NCBI GenBank assembly: GCA_027587225.1
Contig: JAPDDQ010000003.1
Span: 186,001 to 250,000 of the forward strand
Direction: 5' to 3'
DNA length: 64,000 bases
Origin: Solirubrobacter taibaiensis
Lineage (GTDB): Bacteria; Actinomycetota; Thermoleophilia; Solirubrobacterales; Solirubrobacteraceae
Below are positions 43,302 to 52,075 of the stretch, one piece after another. The position numbers and the translations under genes were made by a program. Position 1 is the stretch's first letter, and the number at the start of each line of letters is the position of its first letter. The notes beneath the pieces are model-generated. The model was not told the origin of the DNA. It was given only the letters and a program-made list of their open reading frames with translations, and searched no databases.

Positions 43302-44542
43302 GCACGCTGTTCGCGCACGGGATCACGGCGGGCGCCGACATCCCGATCCCTATGACCATCGCCGCCGCGGCGGCCGCGGCCGTGCTCGTCCTGTCCTTCT
43401 TAGTGCTCGCGTTCGGCTGGACACGGCCGCGCCTGAACGCGCCGGTAGAGCGCACGCGCCCGCTGCCGAAAGCGCTTGACGTGACGTTCGGCGCGCTCGG
43501 CGTCACGGTGTTCGCGGTCGTCGCGTACGCCGGCCTGGCGGGTACTGCGTTGCCCAACGAGAACCTCGCGCCCACCGCGGTGTACGTCGGGTTCTGGGTC
43601 GGGATCGCGTTCGCTTCCGTGCTGTTCGGCGACGTGTTCCGCCACGTCAGTCCGTGGCGCGCCGTCGGCCGCGCTGCCGGCTGGGCAGCGACGCGATTGG
43701 GGCTCGCGTCCGCTCCGGCGCCCTATCCCGAGCGGCTGGGCCGGATCCCGGCGGCGGCCGGCCTGTTCGCGTTCGCGGTCTGCGAGCTGTGCTGGGAGCG
43801 CGCCGGCGAGCCGCGCGCGCTGGCGATCCTGATGCTCGTCTACTTCGCCGTGATGCTCGTGGGCATGAGCGTGTACGGCGTGGACGCGTGGGTGCGCAAC
43901 GCCGATGCCTTCGGCGTGCTGTTCAGCCTGCTCGGCGCGCGTGGCCGTGGCGCGGCCGAGGCCGGCGTGGCGGGGACGATGCTGCTCTTGATCGTCGCGA
44001 TCGGCTCGACCGCGTTCGACGGCGCGCGCGAAGCGTCGGGCTTCGCGACGGTCGCCGACGTGCTGGAAGGCATCGGCACGACCGGGGGCCGGATCGCCGG
44101 GCTCGCGCTGTGCGTCGCGCTCGCGGTCGCGATCTGGGCCGCGGGGTTGGCGCCGATCCGCAAGCACGCCCGCGCCTTCACGCACACGCTGATCCCGATC
44201 GCCGCGGGGTACCTGGTGGCGCACTACTTCTCGCTCGCCGTCATCGGCGGCCAGGCGCTGTGGCCGCTGGCCAACGACCCGCTCGGCGCCGGCAAGGACG
44301 TGTTCGGCGGCGCGGCCGCGCAGGTCGACTACGCGGCGCTCGGTGCGACGGCGATCTGGTGGGTGCAGATCATCGCGCTCGTGTCGGGGCACGTCGCGGC
44401 GCTGGTGCTCGCGCACGATCGCGCGCTCGAGGTCTACGGCGACGCGCGGGCCGCCGCTCGCTCGCAGGTGACGATGCTCGGGCTGATGGTGGTGTTCACC
44501 TGCACCGGGCTGTGGCTGCTCTCGAGCGGGTTCAACGCTTAG
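43298..44542 (+). CDS. Polytopic membrane protein (fenitrothion hydrolase FedB-like)
   Basis: A 414-residue protein with about ten transmembrane helices. Its opening Ala-His-Gly-Ile followed by Asp-Ile-Pro-Ile-Pro and later Arg-Pro-Arg-Leu is the pattern of a widespread actinobacterial membrane family that databases name fenitrothion hydrolase. The real function in most hosts is unknown. It contains His and Cys residues that could bind metal. Coupled by GTGA to signal peptidase. Confidence 0.6.
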   Translation: MSTLFAHGITAGADIPIPMTIAAAAAAAVLVLSFLVLAFGWTRPRLNAPVERTRPLPKALDVTFGALGVTVFAVVAYAGLAGTALPNENLAPTAVYVGFWVGIAFASVLFGDVFRHVSPWRAVGRAAGWAATRLGLASAPAPYPERLGRIPAAAGLFAFAVCELCWERAGEPRALAILMLVYFAVMLVGMSVYGVDAWVRNADAFGVLFSLLGARGRGAAEAGVAGTMLLLIVAIGSTAFDGAREASGFATVADVLEGIGTTGGRIAGLALCVALAVAIWAAGLAPIRKHARAFTHTLIPIAAGYLVAHYFSLAVIGGQALWPLANDPLGAGKDVFGGAAAQVDYAALGATAIWWVQIIALVSGHVAALVLAHDRALEVYGDARAAARSQVTMLGLMVVFTCTGLWLLSSGFNA

Positions 44543-44615
44543 CTGAGAGTTGCCGATCCGCCCGTCGAGCCGGTATAGCTACCCGGGTCGGGACATGGAC
44601 GGGCGGGAGTAGGAC

Positions 44616-45950
44616 ATGCGTATCGGAAGGGTTTGGGCCACGGCCATCGCGGTCGTCGCATTCGCGTTGATCGCCGGGAGCCCGGCGTACGCCGCGGGCA
44701 CGGTGACCATCACCGTCAACGGACCCGGTGCGGTGAACTGGACCGTGAACGACCTCGAGAGCGGCTCGTGCACCAGCACCTGCCCAGTCGCGGTCCCGAA
44801 CGTGCGCGAGTGCGAGGAGCGCATCTGCATCACGTATCCGGGCCGGATCGACCTGTTCGCCGCGGACGGCAACAAGGCCTACGGCTTCACCCATTGGAGC
44901 GGCTCGTGCGAGGGCACCAACCGCGCGTGCTCGGTGTTGACCCCCAGGACCGGCACGGCCGCGTACGCGGTGACCGCGAACTACGGCGACAACGCGCCGC
45001 CCAGCGTCAGCTTGACGGCGCCCGGGGGCGGGTTCGTGCGCGGCGCGGTGACCGTTTCGGCCGACGCGGCCGACAACTTCGGGGTCGCGAAAGTCGATCT
45101 CGCTCTCGGCGGCGCGACGGTCGCCGCCACGGGCGCCCCGTTCGCCGCCGCCATCGATTCCGCGCAGTTGCCGGACGGGCCGACGAGCGCGACAGCGCGC
45201 GCGACCGACGTCAACGGTCTCGCCTCCGCGGTCGTGAGCGCACCGGTGACGATCGACAACACCCCGCCGACGCTCGACGTCACCGGTCCGTCGAACCGGA
45301 CGTACGCGCCGGGGTCGACGCAGGTCTGGGTGCTCGCGGGGGCGGACGCCACGTCCGGCGTCGCCGCGCTGCAGTGCAGCCTGGCGAAGACCGGCGAGCC
45401 GGCGAGCTTCCGCGTCTGCTCGGGCAGCCCGACGGTCGAGATCGCCGACAATCAGGCGCCCGGCGTCTACCGCTTCACGGCCCGCGTCGTGGATGCCGCG
45501 GGCAACGTCACCGACGTCAATCGTGACTTCACGATCGCCGCCACGCTCGAAGCCGCGCTGCGCGCCAACGGCGGCAATCTGCCCGGGAGCGATGGCACCG
45601 GCGCGCTCTCCGTGCTGCCCGTGACGCTCGCCTACGACTTCTCCGCCAAGCGCAACGGCACGCGCTTCTCGGCGCTGACGCTCAAGCGCATCCCGAGCGG
45701 CGCGAGCGTCCGCGTCACGTGTGCCAAGGGCTGCCCGCGCAAGGCCTACAAGCCGACGAAGCTGAAAAGCACGCTCAGCCTCAAGCCCTACCTCAAGCGC
45801 CTGCTCAAGCCGGGGGCGGTGTTGACGGTGACCATCTCCAAGCCCGGCGCGATGACCATGGTCAAGCGCTTCACGATCCGCCGCTCGCAGCGTCCGCGGC
45901 TGGAGTCCTTGTGCCAGGCGCCCGGGGCGAAGAAGGCCCAACGCTGCTGA
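44616..45950 (+). CDS. Secreted Ig-like domain protein
   Basis: A 444-residue exported protein: signal peptide (1-27), a Cys-bearing beta domain (about 28-125), two Ig-like domains (about 128-215 and 218-310) with the Val-Thr-Ile-Asp-Asn-Thr-Pro-Pro boundary, and a basic C-terminal domain (about 330-444) rich in Lys and Arg with Cys-Ala-Lys-Gly-Cys. It is probably a surface or matrix protein. GGGAG precedes the ATG. The last 80 bp overlap the convergent P-loop gene. Confidence 0.7.
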   Translation: MRIGRVWATAIAVVAFALIAGSPAYAAGTVTITVNGPGAVNWTVNDLESGSCTSTCPVAVPNVRECEERICITYPGRIDLFAADGNKAYGFTHWSGSCEGTNRACSVLTPRTGTAAYAVTANYGDNAPPSVSLTAPGGGFVRGAVTVSADAADNFGVAKVDLALGGATVAATGAPFAAAIDSAQLPDGPTSATARATDVNGLASAVVSAPVTIDNTPPTLDVTGPSNRTYAPGSTQVWVLAGADATSGVAALQCSLAKTGEPASFRVCSGSPTVEIADNQAPGVYRFTARVVDAAGNVTDVNRDFTIAATLEAALRANGGNLPGSDGTGALSVLPVTLAYDFSAKRNGTRFSALTLKRIPSGASVRVTCAKGCPRKAYKPTKLKSTLSLKPYLKRLLKPGAVLTVTISKPGAMTMVKRFTIRRSQRPRLESLCQAPGAKKAQRC

Positions 45951-46383
45951 GCACGGCGTCGGCGAGGTGCGCGGGTGAAGCCGTGCTCTCCAGGATGAGG
46001 TCGGCCGTCCGGCGCAGGAGCGGCTCGACCTCGTCCCGGTCGCTGAGGATCTGCGCGCGCTCCTCGTCCGTTTGGCCGTAGGGGTTGTTGGTCCGGCTGC
46101 GCAACCGCTCGATCAGGACCGCTTCGGGCACCGTCAGCAGGACGCGGTAGTCGAAGGGCAGGTGGGCCTGCTCCTCGGAACAGCCGGCGAAGCACAGCAG
46201 CCCTTCGGTGTGGCTCGCGAGCAGCTCCTCGACCGCGGCGCGGCGCCAGCCCCAGCGACCGTGTTCGCGGACCTCGCTGAACCCGTCTTCGTCGGCGTCG
46301 TACGCGACGACGCCCCGCCGCCGCAGCTCCGCGACCAGGGTCGACTTTCCCGACCCCGACATGCCCGTGAGCAGGACCCGCAT
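45871..46383 (-). CDS. P-loop nucleoside/shikimate kinase-like ATPase
   Basis: A 170-residue ATPase. The Walker A motif Gly-Met-Ser-Gly-Ser-Gly-Lys-Ser-Thr is at 7-15; an Arg-rich LID-like region (Arg-Leu-Arg-Ser-Arg) follows at about 92-96. The substrate is unknown. It is the last gene of the MFS-cupin-SDR operon (ATGA overlap with the SDR). Its Pro/Ser-rich C-terminal tail overlaps the opposite-strand Ig gene, so the tail may be non-essential. Confidence 0.7.
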   Translation of the reverse strand: MRVLLTGMSGSGKSTLVAELRRRGVVAYDADEDGFSEVREHGRWGWRRAAVEELLASHTEGLLCFAGCSEEQAHLPFDYRVLLTVPEAVLIERLRSRTNNPYGQTDEERAQILSDRDEVEPLLRRTADLILESTASPAHLADAVLSSVGPSSPRAPGTRTPAADAASGGS

Positions 46384-47087
46384 CAGCGGGGCAGCGGTGT
46401 GCCGGTGTAGTCCGCGAGTGCGCTGAGCAGCTCGTCCTGGAAGCGCGGGTCGCCCGTCGCCGCGGGCGGATCGCGGCGCTGCTGGTGGTACCAGAACCCG
46501 CCGCTACTGAGGGCCTCGGGCTCGTCGCTGGTGGCGAGCCACGCCTGGGTGACGTGACCGAGCTCGAGATCGTCGGGCGCGTGTGGGCCGCCCATCCGCG
46601 TAGGCACCCAGCCCGGGTCGACCGCGTTGCTGGAGACGTCCGGCCAGAGCCGCGCGATCGCCAAGGCGAGCGTGGTCACGAACAGCTTGCTGTCGGAGTA
46701 CGAGCCCGCTTGTCGTCCCGTCCAGTCGATGCCGTTGAGGTCCGCTCGCCCGCCGTTGTGCATGCCGCTCGTGAGGTACACGAGCCGCTGCGGCCGGTCG
46801 ATGAGGGCCGTCAGCAGATAGGTGGCGACGACGTTCACCGGCATGATCGCGGCGCCGGTGTAGACGCCGGCGTTGTGGATGACGGCGTCGAGCCGGCCGA
46901 GCTCGTTGACCTGGTGTGCGACGTCGCGCGTTTGTTCGACGTCGGCGAGGTCGCCGACCACGGCACTTCCGTCCACGCGATCGGCACTGCGGGCGTGCAG
47001 GATCACCTCGTGCCCTTCGTCTTGGAGCGCCTCGGCTGCCGCTTGGCCGAGGCCGCCCGCGGAGCCGGTGATCAGAATCCGTGCCAC
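46383..47087 (-). CDS. Short-chain dehydrogenase/reductase
   Basis: A 234-residue SDR. Gly-Ser-Ala-Gly-Gly-Leu-Gly (8-14) binds the NAD(P) cofactor and Ser-Tyr-Ser-Asp-Ser-Lys (about 129-134) holds the catalytic Tyr and Lys. Asn-Ala-Gly is at about 72. Its GTG start lies directly after the cupin stop. The substrate is unknown; the operon suggests detoxification or modification of a compound exported by the MFS pump. Confidence 0.8.
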   Translation of the reverse strand: MARILITGSAGGLGQAAAEALQDEGHEVILHARSADRVDGSAVVGDLADVEQTRDVAHQVNELGRLDAVIHNAGVYTGAAIMPVNVVATYLLTALIDRPQRLVYLTSGMHNGGRADLNGIDWTGRQAGSYSDSKLFVTTLALAIARLWPDVSSNAVDPGWVPTRMGGPHAPDDLELGHVTQAWLATSDEPEALSSGGFWYHQQRRDPPAATGDPRFQDELLSALADYTGTPLPR

Positions 47088-47483
47088 TCAGCCAGCGTAT
47101 TGCTCGTCGGTGACATGCTCGCCCCAGGTCACCGGGGAGCCGCTGTCGTCGACCTGCTGCATGGCGATGTGCACCATGAAGCGGCCGGGCGCGGCGCCGT
47201 GCCAGTGGTTCTCGCCGGGCTCGAAGAAGACGCGGTCGCCGGGGCGGAGCTCCTCGATCGGGCCGCCCTCGCGCTGGCAGCGGCCGATGCCCTCGGTCAC
47301 GAAGATGGTCTGCCCGTGCGGGTGCGTGTGCCAGGCGGTGCGGGCGCCGGGGGTGAAGTGGACGTTGGCGGCGGCGAAGATCGAGCTGGCGGCCGGGGCG
47401 GCGACGGCGTCGATGTAGACGTCACCGGTGAACCAGTCGGCCGGGCCCTTCTGGGTGTCGATGCTGCTGCGGGTGATCTGCAT
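47088..47483 (-). CDS. Cupin-domain protein
   Basis: A 131-residue single cupin with metal-ligand motif 1 His-Thr-His-Pro-His-Gly-Gln (about 52-58; Glu about 64) and motif 2 ending in His-Trp-His (about 93-95). It may be a small dioxygenase, isomerase or decarboxylase of the carboxymuconolactone-cupin kind. A GGAAGGA site fixes the ATG at 47483, which lies inside the end of the MFS gene (62-bp overlap). Confidence 0.8.
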   Translation of the reverse strand: MQITRSSIDTQKGPADWFTGDVYIDAVAAPAASSIFAAANVHFTPGARTAWHTHPHGQTIFVTEGIGRCQREGGPIEELRPGDRVFFEPGENHWHGAAPGRFMVHIAMQQVDDSGSPVTWGEHVTDEQYAG

Positions 47484-48822
47484 GGAGTCCTTCCGAGCGG
47501 GTGGTGGCGAGGATGACGATCAGCGCGAGCGCGAGGAGCACGCAGGCGCCGGTGAGTGCAGCGGAGACCTGGTCGGCGAGGGTTGGGCCGGCGGCGGCGA
47601 ACACCGTCACGAGGATGCCGACGCCGACGGCGCCGCCGAGGTGGTGGGAGACGTTGACCAGGCCGCCGGCGACGCTGGCGTCGCGGGGCTCGACGCCGGC
47701 CATGCCGGCCGTGGTGAGGCTGCTGAGCCCAAGGCCCTGGCCGAAGCCGAAGATGACCATCGGGACGGCGATGCCGAGCAGGTAGTGCGTGTCCATTCCG
47801 ACACGGCTGACCCACGCCGTGCCGATGAGCATGCCGGCGCAGCCCGCCACCGCGAGCCAGTGACTGCTCACGCGCAGCCGTGCGGTGACCGTGGCGGCGA
47901 CGATCACGGCGGCGGTCACCGGCAAGAAGGCGAGCCCGGCCTCGAGCGCGCTGAAGCCCGCGACGCCCTGCAGGTACTGGGTCATGAAGAAGAAGAAGCT
48001 GACCAGCGCCCCGTTGAAGAGGAACCGGGCGCCGTACGCGCCGGCGCGCCGGCGGTCGGCGAACAGCCGGAGCGGGAGCAGCGGCTGTTCCTGCCGGGCC
48101 TGGTTGACGAGAAAGCCGACGAGCAGCACGAGGCCGGCGGCCACGGTGGCGACGGTCGTCGGCGCCGTCCAGCCGACGTCGGCGGAGTGCACGATGCCGA
48201 ACACCACGGCGGTCGCGCCGAGCGTCGAGCTCAACGCGCCTACGAAATCCAGTCGAGCGGCGTGTCGCTCCGTCTCTTCCAATAAACGCGGGGCGGCGAT
48301 GATCGCCGCGATGCCGACAGGGACGTTGAGCAGGAACCCGTAGCGCCAGGACAGGGTGGTGGTCAGCACACCGCCGAGGAGCAGCCCGGCGGCGGTGCCG
48401 ACACCGGCGAGTGCACCGTACGCGGCCATGGCGCGCATCCGCTCCGGCCCCTCGGGGAAGTTCGCCGCCAGCAGCGCGAGTGTCGCGGGAGCGAGCGCGG
48501 CGGCGCCGACGCCCTGCGCGGCGCGGGCCGTGATCATCCACGCCGGCGACGGCGCCAGGCCTACCGCCAACGATGCCGCCGTGAACACGCCGATCCCGAG
48601 CATGAACGTGCGTCGCCGGCCGAGCAGATCGCCCACGCGCGCGCCGAGCAGGAGCAGGCCGCCGAACGTGAGCGTGTAGGCGTTCTGGGCCCACGAGAGG
48701 CCGGTGGGGGAGAACCCGAGGTCGGCGTCGATCTGCGGCAGCGCGGCCATCAGGATCGAGACGTCGAGCAGCACCAGCAGGTAGCCGGTGAGGATCAGGG
48801 CCAAGACGCCGTTGCGGTGCAT
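47422..48822 (-). CDS. MFS drug exporter (DHA2 family, 14 TM)
   Basis: A 466-residue transporter with about 14 transmembrane helices. Motif A Gly-Asp-Leu-Leu-Gly-Arg-Arg is near residue 70, and motif C (Gly-Pro-type, here Gly-Val-Gly-Thr-Ala-Ala-Gly) near 135. ATG 48822 with GGGGGG upstream is chosen over the in-frame start at 48840. It heads the operon MFS-cupin-SDR-P-loop and is divergent from a frameshifted XRE-type regulator that probably once controlled it. Confidence 0.8.
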   Translation of the reverse strand: MHRNGVLALILTGYLLVLLDVSILMAALPQIDADLGFSPTGLSWAQNAYTLTFGGLLLLGARVGDLLGRRRTFMLGIGVFTAASLAVGLAPSPAWMITARAAQGVGAAALAPATLALLAANFPEGPERMRAMAAYGALAGVGTAAGLLLGGVLTTTLSWRYGFLLNVPVGIAAIIAAPRLLEETERHAARLDFVGALSSTLGATAVVFGIVHSADVGWTAPTTVATVAAGLVLLVGFLVNQARQEQPLLPLRLFADRRRAGAYGARFLFNGALVSFFFFMTQYLQGVAGFSALEAGLAFLPVTAAVIVAATVTARLRVSSHWLAVAGCAGMLIGTAWVSRVGMDTHYLLGIAVPMVIFGFGQGLGLSSLTTAGMAGVEPRDASVAGGLVNVSHHLGGAVGVGILVTVFAAAGPTLADQVSAALTGACVLLALALIVILATTRSEGLHADHPQQHRHPEGPGRLVHR

Positions 48823-48911
48823 CGCCCCCCAACTAAGCACGCCCGCGCGCCGCGTGAGGGGCCCTGCCAGGGACCCCCAGCCCGCATCGTTGCGGGTCTA
48901 CGCTGACCGGC

Positions 48912-49765
48912 GTGGACACGCGCTCAGAGATCCGCGAGTTCCTGACCTCGCGCCGCGGGCGGATCACCCCGGAGCAGTCCGGGCTGCCGTCCTACGGGTC
49001 CCGGCGCGTGCCGGGCCTGCGCCGCGAGGAGGTCGCCGTGCTGGCGGGCGTGAGCGTCCCGTACTACACGCGCCTGGAACGCGGTGACATGAGCGGCGTC
49101 TCCGACAACGTGCTGGGCGCCCTCGCCCGGGCGCTGCAGCTCGACGACGCCGAGCGCGCGCACCTGTTCGACCTCGCCCGTGCCGCGCAGCCCACCCTCG
49201 CCCCACGCCGCCCGCGCCGCGTCAAGCAGCAGGTGCGCCCCGCGGTGCAACAGATACTCGACGCGATCACCGGTGGCGCCGCGTTCGTGCGCAACGACCG
49301 GCTCGACATCCTCGCCGGCAATGCGCTCGGCTACGCCCTCTACTCGGAGATGTTCGTCGCCGCGGCGAGGCCGGTGAACACCGCTCGGTTCGTGTTCTTG
49401 GACCCCCGCGCCCCCCGTTCTACCTCGACTGGGAACGCGCCGCCCGCGAAGTCGTCGCCGTGCTGCGCTCCGCCGCCGGCCGCGACCCCTACGACCGCGC
49501 CCTTTCGGACCTCGTCGGCGAGCTCTCGACCCAGAGCGAGCTGTTCCGCACCCACTGGGCCTCACACAACGTCCGCTTCCTCAACAACGGCATCAAGCAC
49601 TTCAACCATCCGGTGGTGGGCGAGCTGAGCCTCAACTTCGAGCGCCTGGAGGTCGCCGCCGACGACGGCCTCACGATCTTCACCTATACCGCCGACTCCG
49701 GCTCCCGGCACGAGGAAGCGCTGCGGCTACTCGGCAGCTGGGCCGCCACGGACGCGCTGGCCTGA
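48912..49765 (+). pseudogene. XRE-HTH/MmyB-like regulator, frameshifted
   Basis: The first frame (from GTG 48912) encodes a Cro/C1 helix-turn-helix (about 10-75; Arg-Arg-Glu-Glu-Val-Ala) and the start of the MmyB-like ligand domain up to a Phe-Leu-Asp-Pro motif. The normal continuation (Phe-Tyr-Leu-Asp-Trp-Glu-Arg, then Asp-Leu-Val-Gly-Glu-Leu to Leu-Gly-Ser-Trp-Ala) is in the +1-base-lacking frame and ends at 49765. The shift lies in the C-rich run 49402-49416, consistent with loss of one C. Unrepaired, it makes a 238-residue product with a nonsense tail, ending at 49628. It could be a true pseudogene or a sequencing error. Confidence 0.75.
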
Positions 49766-49779
49766 CGTCGTCGGGCAGA

Positions 49780-50547
49780 ATGCCCGCGATGCCCGAGATC
49801 GATCTCAATGTCGACGCCGGCGAGTCGTTCGGCGCGTGGCGGATGGGCGACGACGCCGCGCTGTTCGCCGAGGTGTCGAGCGCGAACCTGGCCTGCGGCT
49901 TCCACGCCGGCGATCCGGGGACGATCCGCGCCAGCCTCGCGCTGGCGATCGAGGCCGGAGTGGCGGTCGGCGCGCACCCCGGGCTGCCGGATCTCGTCGG
50001 CTTCGGGCGCCGCCCGCTCACGCAGACGCCGCAGCAGGTCAGAGACGACACGCTCTACCAACTCGGCGCGATGTCCGCCTTCGTGCGCGCGGCGGGCGTG
50101 ACGCTGCATCACCTCAAGCCGCACGGCGCGCTGAACACCGCGGTCGCGGAGTCCAGCGACGAGCACGCCGACGCGATCGTCGCCGCCGTCCGCGAGTTCG
50201 ATCCCGACCTGCCGATCATCGCCATCGCCGGTTCGCGGCTGCACTGCGCCGCGCAGCGTGCCGCCCACGCGGTGGTCGCCGAGGGGTTCCCCGATCGCGG
50301 GTACGCACCCGATGGCTCGCTGGCCAAGCGCGGGACTGATGGTGCACTCATCCACGACCCCGACGAAGCGGCCGCGCGCGCGGTCCGGATGGCCGTGAAC
50401 GGCACGGTCGAGGCGCTCGACGGCACCGTGGTCGACGTGCAGCCCGGCTCCCTCTGCATCCACGGCGACAACCCCAACAGCGTGCCCACGGCCAAGGCGA
50501 TCCGGGCCGCGCTCGAGCACGCGGGCGTGACCATCCGCGCGTTCTGA
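49780..50547 (+). CDS. pxpA: 5-oxoprolinase subunit A (LamB/YcsF family)
   Basis: A 255-residue protein with the LamB/YcsF start Asp-Leu-Asn-Val-Asp-Ala-Gly-Glu-Ser (about 6-14), Cys-Gly-Phe-His-Ala-Gly-Asp-Pro (about 38-45) and Lys-Pro-His-Gly-Ala-Leu (about 112-117). With PxpB and PxpC it opens 5-oxoproline to glutamate using ATP. ATG 49789 is an alternative start. The next gene is the fused PxpBC. Confidence 0.85.
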   Translation: MPAMPEIDLNVDAGESFGAWRMGDDAALFAEVSSANLACGFHAGDPGTIRASLALAIEAGVAVGAHPGLPDLVGFGRRPLTQTPQQVRDDTLYQLGAMSAFVRAAGVTLHHLKPHGALNTAVAESSDEHADAIVAAVREFDPDLPIIAIAGSRLHCAAQRAAHAVVAEGFPDRGYAPDGSLAKRGTDGALIHDPDEAAARAVRMAVNGTVEALDGTVVDVQPGSLCIHGDNPNSVPTAKAIRAALEHAGVTIRAF

Positions 50548-50551
50548 AGCG

Positions 50552-52075
50552 ATGCCCGCGGTCGGACAGTACCTGCGCTATTCGACGACCTTCGACCTGG
50601 AGGCCAACCGGCGTGTGCGCGTCCTCGCCGCGGCCCTGAACGCCACCAAGCCCGACGGCGTGCGCGAGATCTATCCCGGGTTCGGGTCGGTGTACGTCGA
50701 ATGGGACGACGCACGGCTTTCCAACGACCGGGCGAAGGCCTGGGTCGACGCCGCGCTCGAGGCCCCGGAGCAGGCGCTTAACGATGCGCGCCACGTGACC
50801 GTCCCGGTGGCCTACGGCGGCCTCGACACTGACGAGGTCGCGGAGGCGACCGGCCTGTCCGCGGAGGAGATCGCCCGCTGCCACACGGAGCCCGAGTACC
50901 AGGTGAGCGCGGCCGCGTCGGTCGGCCAGCCGATGATGACCGGCGTCGGCGACCGCCTGCAGGTGCCCCGCCGGAAGACGCCACGGACCGACGTGCCCGC
51001 GCTGGCCGTGGCCGTCGCCAACGAGCAGACGACGATCTACCCCGCCAAGATGCCCGGCGGCTGGAACCACATCGGCACCGCGCTGGTCAACGTCTACGAC
51101 CCGCACCGCGACGACCCGTTCGCGTTCCGCCTCGGGGACCGGGTGCGATTCGAACCGAAAGACGGCGATCCGCCCGCGCCGCCCGAGCGCCGACTGCTCC
51201 TCCCGCCTGAGCCACAGCGCCCGGCGTTTCGCGTGGAGGAGGCGGGACCACTCGACCTGCTGCTCGACCAGGGCCGCCTGAACCAGGCGCACCACGGGAT
51301 GGCGCAGTCCGGGCCGCTGGACACGGGCGCGGCCTGGCTGGCCAACGCGCTCGCGGGCAACGCGCCGGGCACGACGTTGATCGAGTCCACGCTGCGCGGC
51401 CCGACGCTGGTGGCGCTGCGCGACGTCGTGGTGGGCGCGGCGGGGCGGGGCCTGCGGCTGTACGTCGACGACGAGCCGGTCGGGCAGATCACGACGCTCG
51501 TCCGCAAGGGCGCGCGCATCTCGCTGCGGCCGACCGGCGCCGGCGTCCGCGGCTACCTCGCGCTCGCGGGCGGGATCGAAGCCGAGCCGTTCCTGGGCTC
51601 CACGTGCGTGGACCGGATCGGCCTGATCGGGCGCCCGCTCGCGCCGGGCGACGTGCTCGGCCTCGCGCTCGAACCCACGCTCGGCCACGAGATGCAGGCC
51701 CGGCCGCAGGAGCGCCCGTTCCACGTCGTGATCCGCCTGCACCGCGGTCCGCAGTGGTCGCAGGAGGCCCAGGACGCGCTCACCTCACAGCCGTTCTCCG
51801 TCACCACCGGCGACCGCATGGGCGTCCGGCTGGAAGGCCCCGACGTGCCCGGCGGCGAGCTGCTGTCGGAGTCCCCGCCGCCCGGTGCCGTGCAGGTGCC
51901 GCCGAGCGGCGCGCCGATCCTGCTGCTCGCGGACCGCCAGCGCAGCGCCGGCTACGACAAGCCCGCCGTCATCCACCCCGACGACCTCGCGCTCGTCGGC
52001 CAGTTGCAGCCCGAAGAGCGGCTGCGCTTCGTCTTCGTGGGCGATCACCCCGTCCCCTGGTTCAGAGACCTATGA
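50552..52075 (+). CDS. pxpBC: 5-oxoprolinase PxpB-PxpC fusion
   Basis: A 507-residue fusion. Residues about 1-210 match the PxpB/KipI carboxyltransferase domain (Gly-Gly-Trp-Asn-His-Ile-Gly near 168) and residues about 225-507 the PxpC/KipA domain (Gly-Pro-Leu-Asp near 253; Gly-Tyr-Leu-Ala-Leu-Ala-Gly-Gly near 335). In many bacteria the two are separate genes. The fused form keeps them in 1:1 ratio. Its stop overlaps the next start (ATGA). Confidence 0.85.
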   Translation: MPAVGQYLRYSTTFDLEANRRVRVLAAALNATKPDGVREIYPGFGSVYVEWDDARLSNDRAKAWVDAALEAPEQALNDARHVTVPVAYGGLDTDEVAEATGLSAEEIARCHTEPEYQVSAAASVGQPMMTGVGDRLQVPRRKTPRTDVPALAVAVANEQTTIYPAKMPGGWNHIGTALVNVYDPHRDDPFAFRLGDRVRFEPKDGDPPAPPERRLLLPPEPQRPAFRVEEAGPLDLLLDQGRLNQAHHGMAQSGPLDTGAAWLANALAGNAPGTTLIESTLRGPTLVALRDVVVGAAGRGLRLYVDDEPVGQITTLVRKGARISLRPTGAGVRGYLALAGGIEAEPFLGSTCVDRIGLIGRPLAPGDVLGLALEPTLGHEMQARPQERPFHVVIRLHRGPQWSQEAQDALTSQPFSVTTGDRMGVRLEGPDVPGGELLSESPPPGAVQVPPSGAPILLLADRQRSAGYDKPAVIHPDDLALVGQLQPEERLRFVFVGDHPVPWFRDL

